A stretch of DNA of 64,000 bases from Sphingomicrobium clamense (GTDB taxonomy: Bacteria; Pseudomonadota; Alphaproteobacteria; Sphingomonadales; Sphingomonadaceae), in contig NZ_JAHVAH010000001.1 of the NCBI RefSeq assembly GCF_019264355.1, positions 1,224,001-1,288,000 on the forward strand, given 5' to 3'. Shown here one piece after another: positions 46,914-56,322 of this stretch; the first letter of the stretch is position 1, and every line of letters begins with the position of its first letter. Position numbers and translations under genes: made by a program. The notes beneath the pieces are model-generated. The model was not told the DNA's origin, ran no database searches, and worked only from the letters and a program-made list of their open reading frames with translations.

Positions 46914-47717
46914 CTAGCGGTTCCGCCAGGCGTGACGCACTTCGAAGGCGGTAACGGCGGCGGCAATGGCCGCATTGAGGCTGTCGGCCTTGCCCGACAT
47001 CGGAATTTTTACGAGCAGGTCGCACTCGGCCTCATAGGCGTCGGGCAGGCCCTGGCTCTCATTGCCGATGAGAAGGAAGCAGGGCGCTTCGTAGGGCGCG
47101 TCGCGATAGTCATGCTCGGTCTGGAGGCTGGTGCCGACCAGCTGGCCCGGACCCGAGCGCAGCCACGGGAGGAAGTCGTCCCAGCTTGCCTGCGCGAGCG
47201 ACTGGGTGAATAGCGCCCCCATTGAGGCGCGAACGGTCTCGACCGCAAACGGATCGGCACTGTCGTCGATCAGGATCAGCCCGCCTGCACCCACTGCATC
47301 GCCGGTGCGCAGGATGGTGCCGATATTGCCCGGATCGCGCAGCTTCTCGCCGACGACCCAGAGGTCCGACTTGCCGCGATCGAGCGCGGCGAGCGAAGTG
47401 TCGGGCTGCCGGTAGGCGCCGAGCAGCATCTGCGGATTGTCTTTGCCGCTCATCTTCGACAGCAGGTCGGGCGGACATTCGATGCAATCGCCGCCGGCAG
47501 CCTCGACCGCCGCGATCATCTCCTGCGCCAGCGGATGCTGCGCGCCCTGGAGCGCGAAGGCGAGAATCTCGGGAAGGCGGCCTTCCTCGCGCGCTTCGGT
47601 GAGAATGCGCAGGCCTTCGGCTAGGAAGAGTCCCGACGAGCGGCGCGCTTTCTTGTCGCGCAGCGAACGCAGCAGCTTGACGGTGGAGTTGGAGAAGGCG
47701 GTGATCTGCCGGGGCAT
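46914..47717 (-). CDS. SpoU/TrmH-family RNA methyltransferase
   Basis: 267 residues from ATG 47717, overlapping the HPr stop by one base. An N-terminal RNA-binding L30e-like part (ITAFSNSTVKLLRSL, FLAEGLRILTEA) is followed by the knotted SPOUT methyltransferase. Its motifs are GEKLRDPGNIGTILRTGDAVG (motif 1), LLIGNESQGLP (motif 2) and KIPMSGKADSLNAAIAAAV (motif 3). These are SAM-dependent 2'-O-ribose methylases. The closest known roles are RlmB/TrmH-like; the exact target nucleotide cannot be told from sequence. The position after ptsH is presumably co-transcription only. Confidence 0.92.
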   Translation of the reverse strand: MPRQITAFSNSTVKLLRSLRDKKARRSSGLFLAEGLRILTEAREEGRLPEILAFALQGAQHPLAQEMIAAVEAAGGDCIECPPDLLSKMSGKDNPQMLLGAYRQPDTSLAALDRGKSDLWVVGEKLRDPGNIGTILRTGDAVGAGGLILIDDSADPFAVETVRASMGALFTQSLAQASWDDFLPWLRSGPGQLVGTSLQTEHDYRDAPYEAPCFLLIGNESQGLPDAYEAECDLLVKIPMSGKADSLNAAIAAAVTAFEVRHAWRNR

Positions 47718-48004
47718 CACTCTTCCCCGAAACGTGCCTTGATCAGACCGCACAGCTGGTCCAGCGCGTCATTGGTGGCCGCTTCGTCGTCGCTGTCGAC
47801 ATGGACGATGACGCAATCGCCCATCGCGGCGCCGAGCATCATCAGCCCCATGATCGACTGACCGGTGACCTTGTTGCCGTCCTTTTCCACTTCGACGGTG
47901 ACACCGTCGCCAAGCTCGGTCACGAGGTTGACGAACTTGGCGCTCGCACGCGCGTGGAGTCCGCGGCGGTTGCGGATCTGGATTTTGCGCTGGACGTGGC
48001 TCAA
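47717..48004 (-). CDS. ptsH: phosphocarrier protein HPr
   Basis: 95 residues. The active-site His17 lies in NRRGLHARASAKF and the regulatory Ser (S49) in TGQSIMGLMMLGA. HPr accepts phosphate from EI and passes it to EIIA. The serine is the target of the HPr kinase encoded nearby. The set EIIA-Man, HPr, RapZ and HprK without sugar permeases marks a regulatory, not transporting, phosphotransferase system. The start overlaps the EIIA stop. Confidence 0.95.
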   Translation of the reverse strand: MSHVQRKIQIRNRRGLHARASAKFVNLVTELGDGVTVEVEKDGNKVTGQSIMGLMMLGAAMGDCVIVHVDSDDEAATNDALDQLCGLIKARFGEE

Positions 48005-48408
48005 GCCGCTGCTTCCCCGAGGATCTCGGAAGCGACCGAGATATATTTGGTGCCCGCTTCGCGTGCGGCGGCGACGGCCTCGGACACGGTCATCGTCTTG
48101 CGCGCGCCGTCGAGGCGGATGAGCATGGGCAGGTTGACGCCCGCAATCACTTCGACGTCGCCCTGGTCCATCAGGCTGATGGCAAGGTTCGACGGGGTGC
48201 CGCCGAACAGGTCGGTGAGGATGATGACGCCCTGGCCCTGGTCGACCGACTTCATGGCCTTGGCGATATCCTTGCGCCGCGCCTCCATGTCGTCATCGGG
48301 GCCGATGCAGACGCAATCGATCGCTTCCTGCGGGCCGACGACATGCTCCATGGCGTGCACGAACTGGGTCGCCAATTGCCCGTGGGTGACCAATACCAAA
48401 CCGATCAT
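48001..48408 (-). CDS. PTS EIIA component, mannose/fructose type
   Basis: 135 residues from ATG 48408 (an in-frame GTG at 48426 is an alternative start). The phospho-acceptor is His9 (LVLVTHGQLA) in a mannose-class EIIA fold. The GVIILTDLFGGTPSNLA block with conserved Asp and Pro is typical. No EIIB, EIIC or EIID gene is nearby, so it is the regulatory EIIA of the alphaproteobacterial PTS, probably acting on kinase or transcription partners according to its phosphorylation. The stop overlaps ptsH by 4 bases. Confidence 0.93.
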   Translation of the reverse strand: MIGLVLVTHGQLATQFVHAMEHVVGPQEAIDCVCIGPDDDMEARRKDIAKAMKSVDQGQGVIILTDLFGGTPSNLAISLMDQGDVEVIAGVNLPMLIRLDGARKTMTVSEAVAAAREAGTKYISVASEILGEAAA

Positions 48409-48447
48409 TGACTGCTTTCCGCTCACTGATTCTCTTCTTCGGCCGGA

Positions 48448-49290
48448 TCAATCGACCAGGTCGCGATGGCGGATCGAAATGGTTCGATCCTCCCCCTTCA
48501 GTCGTCCCGCCATTTCTTCCGCGGCGGCAACCGAACGGTGCCTTCCCCCCGTGCAACCGAACGCGACCGTTAGAGTATTTTTGCCCGCGGCCCAATAGCG
48601 CGGAATAAGCCCTTCCAGCAATGCCTCGATCCGATCGAGCGTCTCGCCATAGGCAGGATCGGCCTCGACATAGGAGCGCACGTCGCGGTCGCGCCCCGTC
48701 AGCGAGCGCAAATTTGGCTCCCAATAGGGATTTTTGAGGAAGCGCATGTCGAAGACGAGGTCGGCCGAACGCGGCACGCCGTCGGAAAAACCGAAGCTCA
48801 GGAATTGCACCACCGGCGGCTTCTTGTCCGCGCCGTAGCTGGTTTCGAGCCGCTCGCGCAGCTCCGCGGGCGAGCATTCGGTCGTGTCGATGATCGAGTC
48901 GCTGACTTCACGTAGAGGCGCCAGCAGTTTGCGCTCGCGCTCGATCCCCGCCTCCGCGTCCGCATCACCGGCAAGCGGGTGACGCCGCCGCGTCGCATCG
49001 TATCGCCGGACAATTTCGTCGTCGCTGCAGTCGAGAAAGAGAAGCTCAGGATCCACGCCCTCGATCTCGGCCACGCGCTTGGACAGCTCGTTGGGGTCGA
49101 ATTCGCGAGTGCGCGAGTCGATGCCGACCGCAAAGGGGCCGTCGCTGCGGGCATGGCCGACGAAATCGGACAGGAGATCGACGGGCAGCTTGTCGACAAT
49201 CTCCCAGTCCCAGTCCTCGAGCGTATGCAGCACGGTCGAGCGACCTGCGCCCGAAAGGCCGGTGACGATCAGGAGCCGCTTCTTGCTCAT
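48448..49290 (-). CDS. rapZ: RNase adapter RapZ (YvcJ-type nucleotide-binding protein)
   Basis: 280 residues. The N-terminal P-loop domain has GLSGAGRST (Walker A, residues 11-19) and the FLDCSDDEIVRRYDATRRRHPL block. The C-terminal domain ends with the strongly conserved VAFGCTGGRHRSVAAAEEMAGRL segment. In E. coli RapZ senses glucosamine-6-phosphate and guides RNase E to the GlmZ RNA. In alphaproteobacteria the gene is conserved between hprK and the EIIA gene, as here, but its partners are less known. The start overlaps the hprK stop by 4 bases. Confidence 0.95.
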   Translation of the reverse strand: MSKKRLLIVTGLSGAGRSTVLHTLEDWDWEIVDKLPVDLLSDFVGHARSDGPFAVGIDSRTREFDPNELSKRVAEIEGVDPELLFLDCSDDEIVRRYDATRRRHPLAGDADAEAGIERERKLLAPLREVSDSIIDTTECSPAELRERLETSYGADKKPPVVQFLSFGFSDGVPRSADLVFDMRFLKNPYWEPNLRSLTGRDRDVRSYVEADPAYGETLDRIEALLEGLIPRYWAAGKNTLTVAFGCTGGRHRSVAAAEEMAGRLKGEDRTISIRHRDLVD

Positions 49291-49721
49291 TTCTCTTCCA
49301 ACCCCAGTCGGTCGAGCGCCATGTCGACGCGAATGGCAGCCGAAGGGCTCGACCCCGCCAGCCGGATGCGCGGGATCTCGATCCCGAAGAAGCTCTCGGT
49401 CTCGCCTTCGGGCAGGCGCTCCGGCTGCTCACCGAGCGAGACGAACAGGCAGACGGGCACGTTTTCCTTCACCGGCAATTCGACGATGCCGAGACCGCGC
49501 ACTTCCATCTTGCCGCTGATCGAGGGCGGTGCTGTGGCGATGACCCGGCCTTCGTCGACGCTCAGCAAGGTCTGGTCGTCCGCGACCAGCTTGAAATCGC
49601 GGTCGATTAGCTGGAGCGCGAGGTCGGACTTGCCGCTGCCCGACGGGCCGGCGAGCATGACGGCCCTGCCGCTGCGACAGACGGTAGTGGCGTGGACTGT
49701 TTCGGAAGAGAGCTGGGTCAT
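49287..49721 (-). CDS. hprK: HPr kinase/phosphorylase, short C-terminal-domain form
   Basis: 144 residues, only about half the length of the Firmicutes enzyme because the N-terminal domain is absent, as usual in alphaproteobacteria. The P-loop is GPSGSGKSD (residues 25-33). The conserved DFKLVADDQTLL strand with its catalytic Asp residues and the MEVRGLGIVELP signature are present. It phosphorylates the regulatory Ser of HPr using ATP. It overlaps the ChvG-type kinase gene by 4 bases, placing PTS control in one operon with the two-component system. Confidence 0.95.
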   Translation of the reverse strand: MTQLSSETVHATTVCRSGRAVMLAGPSGSGKSDLALQLIDRDFKLVADDQTLLSVDEGRVIATAPPSISGKMEVRGLGIVELPVKENVPVCLFVSLGEQPERLPEGETESFFGIEIPRIRLAGSSPSAAIRVDMALDRLGLEEK

Positions 49722-51289
49722 CGGCCTTTCAACGCTGGCAACAGGATCGTGAAACAGGCCCCCGAACCTGCGCCCTGACGAGGGGCCACGTCAATCGTTC
49801 CGTCATGGCCTTCGACGATCGCGCTGGCGATGGCGAGCCCGAGCCCAGAATGGCGACCGAAATCCTCGCCTTGCGGCCGCAGCGAGTGGAAGCGGTTGAA
49901 GATCGTCTCGCGCATGGCCTCGGGGACGCCCGGTCCTTCATCCTGCACCTGGACCCGAACCTTGTCGCCGACGCGCTGCGTCGTGACCTCGACCAGCCCG
50001 TTGGCCGGCGAGAAGCTGATCGCATTGTCGAGCAGATTGTCGATCGCGCGGGCGAGGCGCGAACCGTCACCCTCGACCATCACCGTGCCGCTCTTGGGGC
50101 GGGCATAAGCGATCCGCGCATTGCCGGTCTCGCGCCGATCCTCCCATGCCGAGACCAGCTGTCCGACCAGCTTGCCCATGTCGACGGGCTCAAACTGGGT
50201 ACGGGCAAGTTCAGCATCGGTGCGCGCAGCTTCGCTGATCTCGGTGATCAGGCGGTCGAGACGCACGACATCCTGCCGCACCACGTCGAGCAATTGCTTC
50301 TTGAGCCCCGGATCGTCGATCCGCTCGAGACTGTCGACCGCGCTGCGCAGCGAGGCGAGGGGATTCTTCAGCTCATGCGCGACGTCGGCCGCGAAGGCCT
50401 CGGTCTCGTCGACGCGGCGGCGCAGCGTATGGCTCATGTCGCTGACCGCACGGGCGAGCGTGCCGATCTCGTCGCGGCGGTCGGGAAGCCGCGGCACGTT
50501 GATCTCGGGGCTGCGCCCCAGCCGGACACGATGCGCGGCAATGGCGAGATGGCGCAGCGGACGCACGATCGTTTTCGAGAGCAGCGAAGAGAAATAGATC
50601 GACAGGACGAGCGCGACCCCGAGCGCAATGGCGAGATTGCCCCGCTGCCTCCGGACGGCACGCGTGTAGCTGCGGTCGTTGATGGTCGCGAGCAGCACCA
50701 AATCCTCGCCCGGCACGGGCGTCGCGGCGGAAAAGACCGGCGTGCCGTCGGGCGCATCGCGCGTCTGGGTGACCGACCGGCCCGTGCCCGCCGCATCGAC
50801 GACTTCCTGCCACGAGGTGCGGTTGTCGGTCTCGGGTTCGACGAAGGGCGCGAACGGGTCTTCGCCGGTAATCGCGTTAAAGCCGCGGTCGATCGCGCGC
50901 GCGACCTGTTTCGCGATGCCCTGTGTCTCCGGATCGCGCAGGTCGTAGGTGGCGGGTCCCACGCTCCAGCTGTCCGCGACCCTTGCACCGTCAGACGCAT
51001 AGAGCCGCAAACGCGGCCCGTCGCTGCCAGCCTGCGCTGCGAGTAGCGCAGCGCGGTCTTCGGCATCGATCGCGGGCAGGGTGGCAGCCGCCGCGCGCGC
51101 CTGCGCCGAGAGATGCGCGATCCGCTCGTCGCGCAGCTGATTGCGATAGGCGTCGAGGAACAGGATCGCCGCCGCGAACAGGACAAGCGTGAAGATGTTG
51201 ACCGCCAGGATGCGGTAGCGGACCGTCCACTTGCCTCGCCATCCGACGGGCGGGAGGTCACTCTTCTCCGAAACGGTATCCGACGCCAT
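49718..51289 (-). CDS. chvG: ChvG-type sensor histidine kinase
   Basis: 523 residues from ATG 51289, overlapping the regulator gene by 32 bases. TM1 is at about 26-45 and TM2 at about 218-236, enclosing a ~170-residue periplasmic sensor domain. A HAMP linker ([20 protein letters not shown]) and phosphoacceptor His305 ([18 protein letters not shown]) follow. The ATPase boxes are [44 protein letters not shown]. ChvG/ExoS kinases sense acidity or envelope change and are normally held by a periplasmic partner (ExoR) in rhizobia; no such partner is in this window. The kinase is paired with the following regulator. Confidence 0.93.
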   Translation of the reverse strand: MASDTVSEKSDLPPVGWRGKWTVRYRILAVNIFTLVLFAAAILFLDAYRNQLRDERIAHLSAQARAAAATLPAIDAEDRAALLAAQAGSDGPRLRLYASDGARVADSWSVGPATYDLRDPETQGIAKQVARAIDRGFNAITGEDPFAPFVEPETDNRTSWQEVVDAAGTGRSVTQTRDAPDGTPVFSAATPVPGEDLVLLATINDRSYTRAVRRQRGNLAIALGVALVLSIYFSSLLSKTIVRPLRHLAIAAHRVRLGRSPEINVPRLPDRRDEIGTLARAVSDMSHTLRRRVDETEAFAADVAHELKNPLASLRSAVDSLERIDDPGLKKQLLDVVRQDVVRLDRLITEISEAARTDAELARTQFEPVDMGKLVGQLVSAWEDRRETGNARIAYARPKSGTVMVEGDGSRLARAIDNLLDNAISFSPANGLVEVTTQRVGDKVRVQVQDEGPGVPEAMRETIFNRFHSLRPQGEDFGRHSGLGLAIASAIVEGHDGTIDVAPRQGAGSGACFTILLPALKGR

Positions 51290-51971
51290 AGAGGGTCTCG
51301 ATCGCATCGAAGTCGGGCGCGATGGCGCGGAACTTGCGACGGATGCGCTTGATGTGGCTGTCGATCGTGCGATCGTCGACATAGACATCGTCATGATAGG
51401 CGACGTCGAGCAGCTGGTTGCGCGATTTCACGACGCCCGGACGCTGCGCAAGCGTCTCGAGGATCAGGAATTCCGTGACCGTCAGCGTGACCGGCTTGCC
51501 GTCCCATTCGACCTTGTGCCGCGCCGGGTCCATCGTCAGGCGGCCGCGCACCATCTTCTCCTCGCGCGGCGCATCGGCATCGCCGTCGACCGGCTTGCCC
51601 GAGGCAAGGTCCTGCCGACGCAGGATGGCGCGGATGCGCGCGATCAGCAGGCGCTGCGAGAAAGGCTTCGCAATATAATCGTCAGCGCCCATCGCCAGGC
51701 CCAGCGCCTCGTCCAGCTCATCGTCCTTCGAGGTCAGGAAAATGACGGGAAGCGCGGAAAATTCACGCAGTCGGCGCAGCAACTCCATCCCGTCCATCTG
51801 CGGCATCTTGATGTCGAACACGGCGAGGTCGGGCTCGTCGTCCTGAAGCGCCTTCAGTGCCGATTGTCCGTCCGTATAGACGCGGGTGATGAAGCCTTCC
51901 GCCTGCAGAGCGATCGACACGCTGGTCAGGATATTCCGGTCGTCGTCGACGAGCGCGATCACATGAGCCAT
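51258..51971 (-). CDS. chvI: ChvI-type response regulator, OmpR family
   Basis: 237 residues from ATG 51971 ([15 protein letters not shown]). The ATG at 52019 would add 16 residues and cannot be excluded. The receiver domain has the phospho-Asp53 ([12 protein letters not shown]), Thr in FLTSKDD and Lys in YIAKPF. The C-terminal winged helix has [19 protein letters not shown] and [13 protein letters not shown] with YGVGYRF. A small hairpin (GTCGGC/GCCGAC, 51976-51989) sits immediately before the ATG. It is divergent from pckA, the classical alphaproteobacterial chvI–pckA arrangement. Confidence 0.94.
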   Translation of the reverse strand: MAHVIALVDDDRNILTSVSIALQAEGFITRVYTDGQSALKALQDDEPDLAVFDIKMPQMDGMELLRRLREFSALPVIFLTSKDDELDEALGLAMGADDYIAKPFSQRLLIARIRAILRRQDLASGKPVDGDADAPREEKMVRGRLTMDPARHKVEWDGKPVTLTVTEFLILETLAQRPGVVKSRNQLLDVAYHDDVYVDDRTIDSHIKRIRRKFRAIAPDFDAIETLYGVGYRFGEE

Positions 51972-52038
51972 GGATGTCGGCTTGCCGACCCCGTCACCGC
52001 TTGGCAAGAAAAGTTTCATGATGTGAGCGTTCACGGCG

Positions 52039-52116
52039 TTGCCCCGAAGCCCCTCGGGTGCCTATAGGCGCAAGGGAAGGAAGGACGACCCGGAACCGTC
52101 CTTTCCAACAGGAGAC
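52039..52116 (+). promoter_or_regulatory. predicted pckA promoter and leader stem-loop
   Basis: TTGCCC (52039-52044), a 17-bp spacer and CTATAG (52062-52067) predict a leader of about 50 nt. In it GGAAGGACG (52079-52087) pairs with CGTCCTTTCC (52097-52106), with one bulged base, just before the AGGAGAC ribosome site (52110-52116). Confidence 0.5.
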
Positions 52117-52122
52117 AATGTT

Positions 52123-53733
52123 GTGACCGAGCGTATGCCCGCATACGGGCTCGACGATCAGGGTATTTCCACCAAGGCGAAAATTCACTGGAATCTGACC
52201 ACCGGACCACTGGTAGAAGAGGCCATCCAGCGCGGCGAAGGCAAGCTGGCCAAGAACGGCCCGCTGGTCGTGAAGACCGGCAAGCACACCGGCCGCTCCG
52301 CGAAGGACAAGTTCATCGTCAAGGACAGCGTCAGCGACGGCGCGGTCTGGTTCGGCAAGACCAACGTGCCGATGAGCGAAGAGCATTTCGCCGCGCTCAA
52401 GGATGATTTCCTGGCGGCGGTCGCGGACAAGGACGAGCTGTTCGTCGCCGACCTCTACGGCGGTTCGCAGCCCGAGCATCGCGTCAAGGTGCGCGTGGTC
52501 AACGAATATGCCTGGCACAACCTCTTCATCCGCACGATGCTGGTCCGCCCCGAGGCGCAAGACCTGCCGGGCTTCGAGCCCGAATACACGATCATCGACC
52601 TGCCGAGCTTCCGCGCCGATCCCGAGCGCCACGGCACGCGCAGCGAAACGGTCATCGCGGTCAGCCTCAAGGAAAAGATGATCCTGATCGGCGGCACCGA
52701 ATATGGCGGCGAGATGAAGAAGTCGGTCTTCGGCCTTCTGAACTTCCTGCTCCCCGAAAAGGGCATCATGCCGATGCATTGCTCGGCCAATATCGGCAAG
52801 GACGGCGACACGGCGGTCTTCTTCGGCCTGTCCGGCACGGGCAAGACGACGCTGTCGGCCGACCCCAACCGCACGCTCATCGGCGACGACGAGCATGGCT
52901 GGTCGGATGAAGCGGTCTTCAACTTCGAGGGGGGCTGCTACGCCAAGATGATCCGCCTGTCGGAAGAGGCCGAGCCGGAGATTTACGGCACGACCCGCAA
53001 GTTCGGCACGATCCTCGAGAACGTGGTCATGGACCCCGTGACCCGCGAGCTCGATCTCGACGATAACAGCCTCGCGGAGAATAGCCGCGGTGCCTATCCG
53101 ATCGACTATATCCCCAACACGAGCGACGAGAATCTGGGCCCGGTACCCAAGACGATCGTGATGCTGACCGCTGACGCCTTCGGTGTGCTGCCTCCGATCG
53201 CGCGTCTCACGCCCGACCAGGCGATGTATCACTTCCTCTCGGGCTACACCGCCAAGGTGGCTGGGACCGAGATCGGCGTGACCGAGCCCGAAGCGACCTT
53301 CTCGACCTGCTTCGGCGCGCCCTTCATGCCGCGCCACCCGACCGTCTACGGCAACCTGCTCAAGGAACGGATCGCCAAGGGCGGCGTGGACGTCTGGCTG
53401 GTCAACACGGGCTGGACCGGCGGCAAATATGGCGTCGGCAACCGCATGCCGATCAAGGCGACGCGCGCGCTCCTCAATGCCGCACTCGATGGCTCGCTCA
53501 ATGATGCCGAATTCCGCAAGGACCCGAACTTCGGCTTCGAAGTGCCGGTCGCGGTGCCGGGCGTCGACACGGCGATCCTCGATCCGCGCGGCACGTGGGA
53601 CGACAAGGACGAATATGACCGCACCGCGGCCAAGCTCGTCGACCTTTTCAACGAGAATTTCGCGCAGTTCGCGGAGCATGTCGATCAGGGCGTCCGTGAC
53701 GCCGCACCGGTCAAGCAGACCGTCGGCGCATAA
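52123..53733 (+). CDS. pckA: phosphoenolpyruvate carboxykinase (ATP)
   Basis: 536 residues from GTG 52123, 7-8 bases after AGGAGA; an upstream in-frame ATG (52039) lies in the promoter. It turns oxaloacetate and ATP into phosphoenolpyruvate, the first step of gluconeogenesis. The substrate loop is [13 protein letters not shown], the P-loop GLSGTGKTT is at about residues 235-243 (K241), and the metal region is [22 protein letters not shown]. The full length fits the ATP-dependent family. A short ATG-TTG-TGA reading frame overlaps the start. It is divergent from chvI and closed by its own terminator. Confidence 0.97.
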   Translation: MTERMPAYGLDDQGISTKAKIHWNLTTGPLVEEAIQRGEGKLAKNGPLVVKTGKHTGRSAKDKFIVKDSVSDGAVWFGKTNVPMSEEHFAALKDDFLAAVADKDELFVADLYGGSQPEHRVKVRVVNEYAWHNLFIRTMLVRPEAQDLPGFEPEYTIIDLPSFRADPERHGTRSETVIAVSLKEKMILIGGTEYGGEMKKSVFGLLNFLLPEKGIMPMHCSANIGKDGDTAVFFGLSGTGKTTLSADPNRTLIGDDEHGWSDEAVFNFEGGCYAKMIRLSEEAEPEIYGTTRKFGTILENVVMDPVTRELDLDDNSLAENSRGAYPIDYIPNTSDENLGPVPKTIVMLTADAFGVLPPIARLTPDQAMYHFLSGYTAKVAGTEIGVTEPEATFSTCFGAPFMPRHPTVYGNLLKERIAKGGVDVWLVNTGWTGGKYGVGNRMPIKATRALLNAALDGSLNDAEFRKDPNFGFEVPVAVPGVDTAILDPRGTWDDKDEYDRTAAKLVDLFNENFAQFAEHVDQGVRDAAPVKQTVGA

Positions 53734-53752
53734 CCACCATGTCACGCAAGGA

Positions 53753-53783
53753 GGGGCGCTTCCGCAAGGAGGCGCCCCTTTTT
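53753..53783 (+). terminator. intrinsic terminator after pckA
   Basis: GGGGCGC (53753-53759) and GCGCCCC (53772-53778) form a 7-bp stem with a 12-nt loop, followed by TTTTT. A short direct repeat GCAAGGAG flanks the left arm and sits in the loop. Confidence 0.85.
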
Positions 53784-53821
53784 CGTGGGAACTGCCCGGG
53801 CTCGCGGCGCATTGCGCGAGC

Positions 53822-54355
53822 ATGAGAACCATCGCCTTACTCGTCGCTGCGCTGTCGCTCTCCGGTTGCGCCACAATCTTCGACAAGCACCCGGTCGGCA
53901 ATCCGGACGTGCCCGAGCCCGCCAAGTCGGTCGACCTCGAACGCTATGTCGGTACCTGGTACGAACTCGCCCGCTACGAGCAGGGATTCCAGAAAGGCTG
54001 CGAAGGCGTCACCGCAACCTATACGCTACGCGACGACGGCAAGATCGGGGTGGTCAACCGCTGCCGCGAGCCTGACGGGGACATCGACACCGCAACCGGC
54101 AAGGCCAAGGTGGTCGACGCCGCCACCAATGCCAAGCTGAAGGTCAGTTTCTTCGGCCCCTTTTACGGCGACTATTGGGTGCTCGATCGCGGCGACGACT
54201 ATGACTGGGCGATCGTCGGCGACCCGTCGGGCCGCTATCTCTGGATCCTGTCGCGCTGGCCCGATCCGGGCGAAGACGTCTTCCAGAATCTGAAAGCCCG
54301 CGCTGCAGCCTTGGGCTACGACACGGGCTATCTCAGGAAAACGGCGCAGCCTTAG
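53822..54355 (+). CDS. bacterial lipocalin (Blc family lipoprotein)
   Basis: 177 residues. The signal MRTIALLVAALSLSGC has lipobox Cys16. The lipocalin fold is marked by VDLERYVGTWYELARYEQGFQKGC (the GTWYE signature near the N-terminus) and DYWVLDRGDDYDWAIVGDPSGRYLWILSR. Blc-type outer-membrane lipoproteins bind fatty acids or lysophospholipids and help envelope repair. It starts soon after the pckA terminator. Its TAG overlaps the stop of the convergent DUF3597 gene in TTAG. Confidence 0.92.
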   Translation: MRTIALLVAALSLSGCATIFDKHPVGNPDVPEPAKSVDLERYVGTWYELARYEQGFQKGCEGVTATYTLRDDGKIGVVNRCREPDGDIDTATGKAKVVDAATNAKLKVSFFGPFYGDYWVLDRGDDYDWAIVGDPSGRYLWILSRWPDPGEDVFQNLKARAAALGYDTGYLRKTAQP

Positions 54356-54744
54356 GTGCGCAGTTCGGCAGAAATCCTGCCGCCATTCTTTTCCAGCTCG
54401 TCCATGACGCGGCCATGGAGCCAGATATTGTCCTCGGCCGTACCCGAATAATCGCTGCGACCCATTTCGACCGCCAGCTCCTTGCGGTTCTCGTAGCTGG
54501 GATCGAGGTCAAGCAGCTTCATCAGGTCGACGATCGACGTTTTGTAGTTGAGGTCCTGGCCGGCGCGTTCGTAACGGTCGGCTAGCACGGCATCGACATC
54601 GACGGTGGTCGTCGTGCCGCTGGTCGCACCGCTACCGAACCCTGCACCCGAGGGGGCCTGGTCGCGCTTGAAAATCGTGTCGTTGGTTTCGGCGCGCGCC
54701 TTCTTGCCGAAGATGGCGTCCTTGATCTTGCTGAAAATACCCAT
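54352..54744 (-). CDS. DUF3597 domain protein
   Basis: 130 residues with a GGAGGA ribosome site. A short basic amphipathic N-terminus (MGIFSKIKDAIFGKKARAE) may touch the membrane. A Gly/Thr linker and the DUF3597 domain follow (VDVDAVLADRYERAGQDLNYKTSIVDLMKLLDLDPSYENRKELA, ending GTAEDNIWLHGRVMDEL). The family is common in proteobacteria; its function is not known. It stands between lipocalin and nfeD with an 89-bp upstream gap in which no clear promoter is seen. Confidence 0.9.
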   Translation of the reverse strand: MGIFSKIKDAIFGKKARAETNDTIFKRDQAPSGAGFGSGATSGTTTTVDVDAVLADRYERAGQDLNYKTSIVDLMKLLDLDPSYENRKELAVEMGRSDYSGTAEDNIWLHGRVMDELEKNGGRISAELRT

Positions 54745-54833
54745 GCAGTCCTCCTTTTCGCTTGGGGATCAAGCGCATGGGGAGGGGCGGGCGTTCCGGA
54801 GCGTCGGACGAACTGTGCCGTTTCGGGGCTGTA

Positions 54834-55298
54834 TCAGTTGCCGGGCAGCGCGGGTGCACGCTCGACGATCAGGCAATTGCCCTGGATGCCCGAGATGACG
54901 ACCTTTTCGCCGGCCTCCGCAGTAAAGTCGCCGCGCGCATTCCATTCGCTGTCGCCGACCTTCACGCGGCCTTCGCCATCGCCGATGGCGCGCACGACCG
55001 TGACCTTGCGCCCGACCAGCTGCGCTGCGCGCTCGTTAAGCAGGCCGTCGCTTTCGTCATGGACCGGGCGTGCGTAAATCTTCTTGCCGATATAGACCGA
55101 CACCGCGGTGTAGAGCGCGAACAGGCCGAGCTGCGCGGCGAGGCCGAGGTCGAACATCAGCGTGAAGGCACCGGTCGCCAACGCCGCGGCGCCGATGAAG
55201 ACCAGGAACACGCCGGGCGCCAGCAGCTCGAGCGCGAGCAGCAGGACGCCTGCGATCAGCCACCAGGTTCCGGCATCGAGATCGGCGAATTCGAACAT
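54834..55298 (-). CDS. NfeD family membrane protein
   Basis: 154 residues. Two or three transmembrane helices (about 10-75) are followed by an OB-fold C-terminal domain (GRKVTVVRAIGDGEGRVKVGDSEWNAR to VVISGIQGNCLIVE). NfeD proteins are the constant partners of SPFH/stomatin proteins and act in membrane microdomains. Here the partner is the gene just upstream, six bases away. This is the short NfeD form without a protease domain. Confidence 0.93.
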   Translation of the reverse strand: MFEFADLDAGTWWLIAGVLLLALELLAPGVFLVFIGAAALATGAFTLMFDLGLAAQLGLFALYTAVSVYIGKKIYARPVHDESDGLLNERAAQLVGRKVTVVRAIGDGEGRVKVGDSEWNARGDFTAEAGEKVVISGIQGNCLIVERAPALPGN

Positions 55299-55304
55299 GG
55301 CGGC

Positions 55305-56264
55305 TTAGTCCTTCTTGGTACCCGGAACCGACGAGCCGACCGCGCTCGCCTTCACGACATGGTCGCCGAGCGCTTCCTTGGCGATCTCGCCAATGCCGCC
55401 GAGAGAGCCGATCAACTGGGTTGCTTCGACCGGGAAGAGGATAGTCTTGGCATTGGGCGAGGTCGCGAACTTGCCGACCGCCTCGACATATTTCTGGGCG
55501 ACGAAGTAGTTGATTGCCTGCGCATCGCCCTTGGCAATGGCCTTGCTGACAAGCTCGGTGGCCTTGGCCTCCGCTTCGGCAAGACGTTCGCGCGCCTCGG
55601 CTTCGCGGAACGCGGATTCGCGTTCACCCTCGGCCTCGAGGATCGCAGAAGCCTTGTGGCCTTCCGAACGCAGTATTTCCGATGCGCGATGTCCTTCGGC
55701 CTCGAGGATCGCGGCGCGCTTTTCGCGCTCGGCCTTCATCTGGCGCGTCATCGCGTTGACGATGTCGGCGGGCGGACGGATGTCAGCCAGCTCGACGCGG
55801 GTGATTTTCACGCCCCAGGCCTCGGTCGCATTGTCGACCACGGCGAGCAGGCGGGCGTTGATTTCGTCACGCTTCGACAGCGTTTCGTCGAGGTCCATCG
55901 AACCCATCACGGTACGCAGGTTGGTGGTCGAGAGCGCCATGATGGCGCTGTAGAGGTCGGCGACTTCATAGGCGGCTTTCGAGGCGTCGAGCACCTGGAA
56001 GAAAACCACACCGTCGACCGACACCATCGCATTGTCCTTGGTGATGATCTCCTGGCCGGGAATGTCGACGACCTGCTCCATCATGTTGATCTTGTGACCG
56101 ACGCGATAGAAGATTGGCGGAACGAAGTTGAAGCCGGGGGTCGCGGTCCGCGTGAAACGACCGAAATGCTCGATCGTGTAGCGATAACCCTGTCGCACGA
56201 TCTTGATCGCCGAAACGACGTAGAGGATCGTGAAGAAAACGATGGCGGCGAGTACGTATTCCAT
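55305..56264 (-). CDS. SPFH/Band 7 (stomatin-like) membrane protein, QmcA type
   Basis: 319 residues. One N-terminal membrane helix (MEYVLAAIVFFTILYVVSAI) is followed by the Band 7 domain (VRQGYRYTIEHFGRFTRTATPG to GVKITRVELADIRPPADIV). A long Ala/Glu-rich coiled coil (MTRQMKAEREKRAAILEAEG to EARERLAEAEAKA) precedes the QmcA-like C-terminal region. Such proteins assemble large cages at the inner membrane and regulate FtsH or membrane organisation. It is encoded in an operon with nfeD. Confidence 0.94.
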   Translation of the reverse strand: MEYVLAAIVFFTILYVVSAIKIVRQGYRYTIEHFGRFTRTATPGFNFVPPIFYRVGHKINMMEQVVDIPGQEIITKDNAMVSVDGVVFFQVLDASKAAYEVADLYSAIMALSTTNLRTVMGSMDLDETLSKRDEINARLLAVVDNATEAWGVKITRVELADIRPPADIVNAMTRQMKAEREKRAAILEAEGHRASEILRSEGHKASAILEAEGERESAFREAEARERLAEAEAKATELVSKAIAKGDAQAINYFVAQKYVEAVGKFATSPNAKTILFPVEATQLIGSLGGIGEIAKEALGDHVVKASAVGSSVPGTKKD

Positions 56265-56322
56265 GACTAGTCATTCCCCCGGGAGTGAGCTTTATGGGAC
56301 CATGATGTTCTAAGGAGAGGGT

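Noticed and set aside
52039..52122. N-terminal extension of pckA from an ATG at 52039
   Set aside because: The extra residues do not resemble PEPCK, the region contains the predicted promoter and leader, and the GTG at 52123 has a proper ribosome site.
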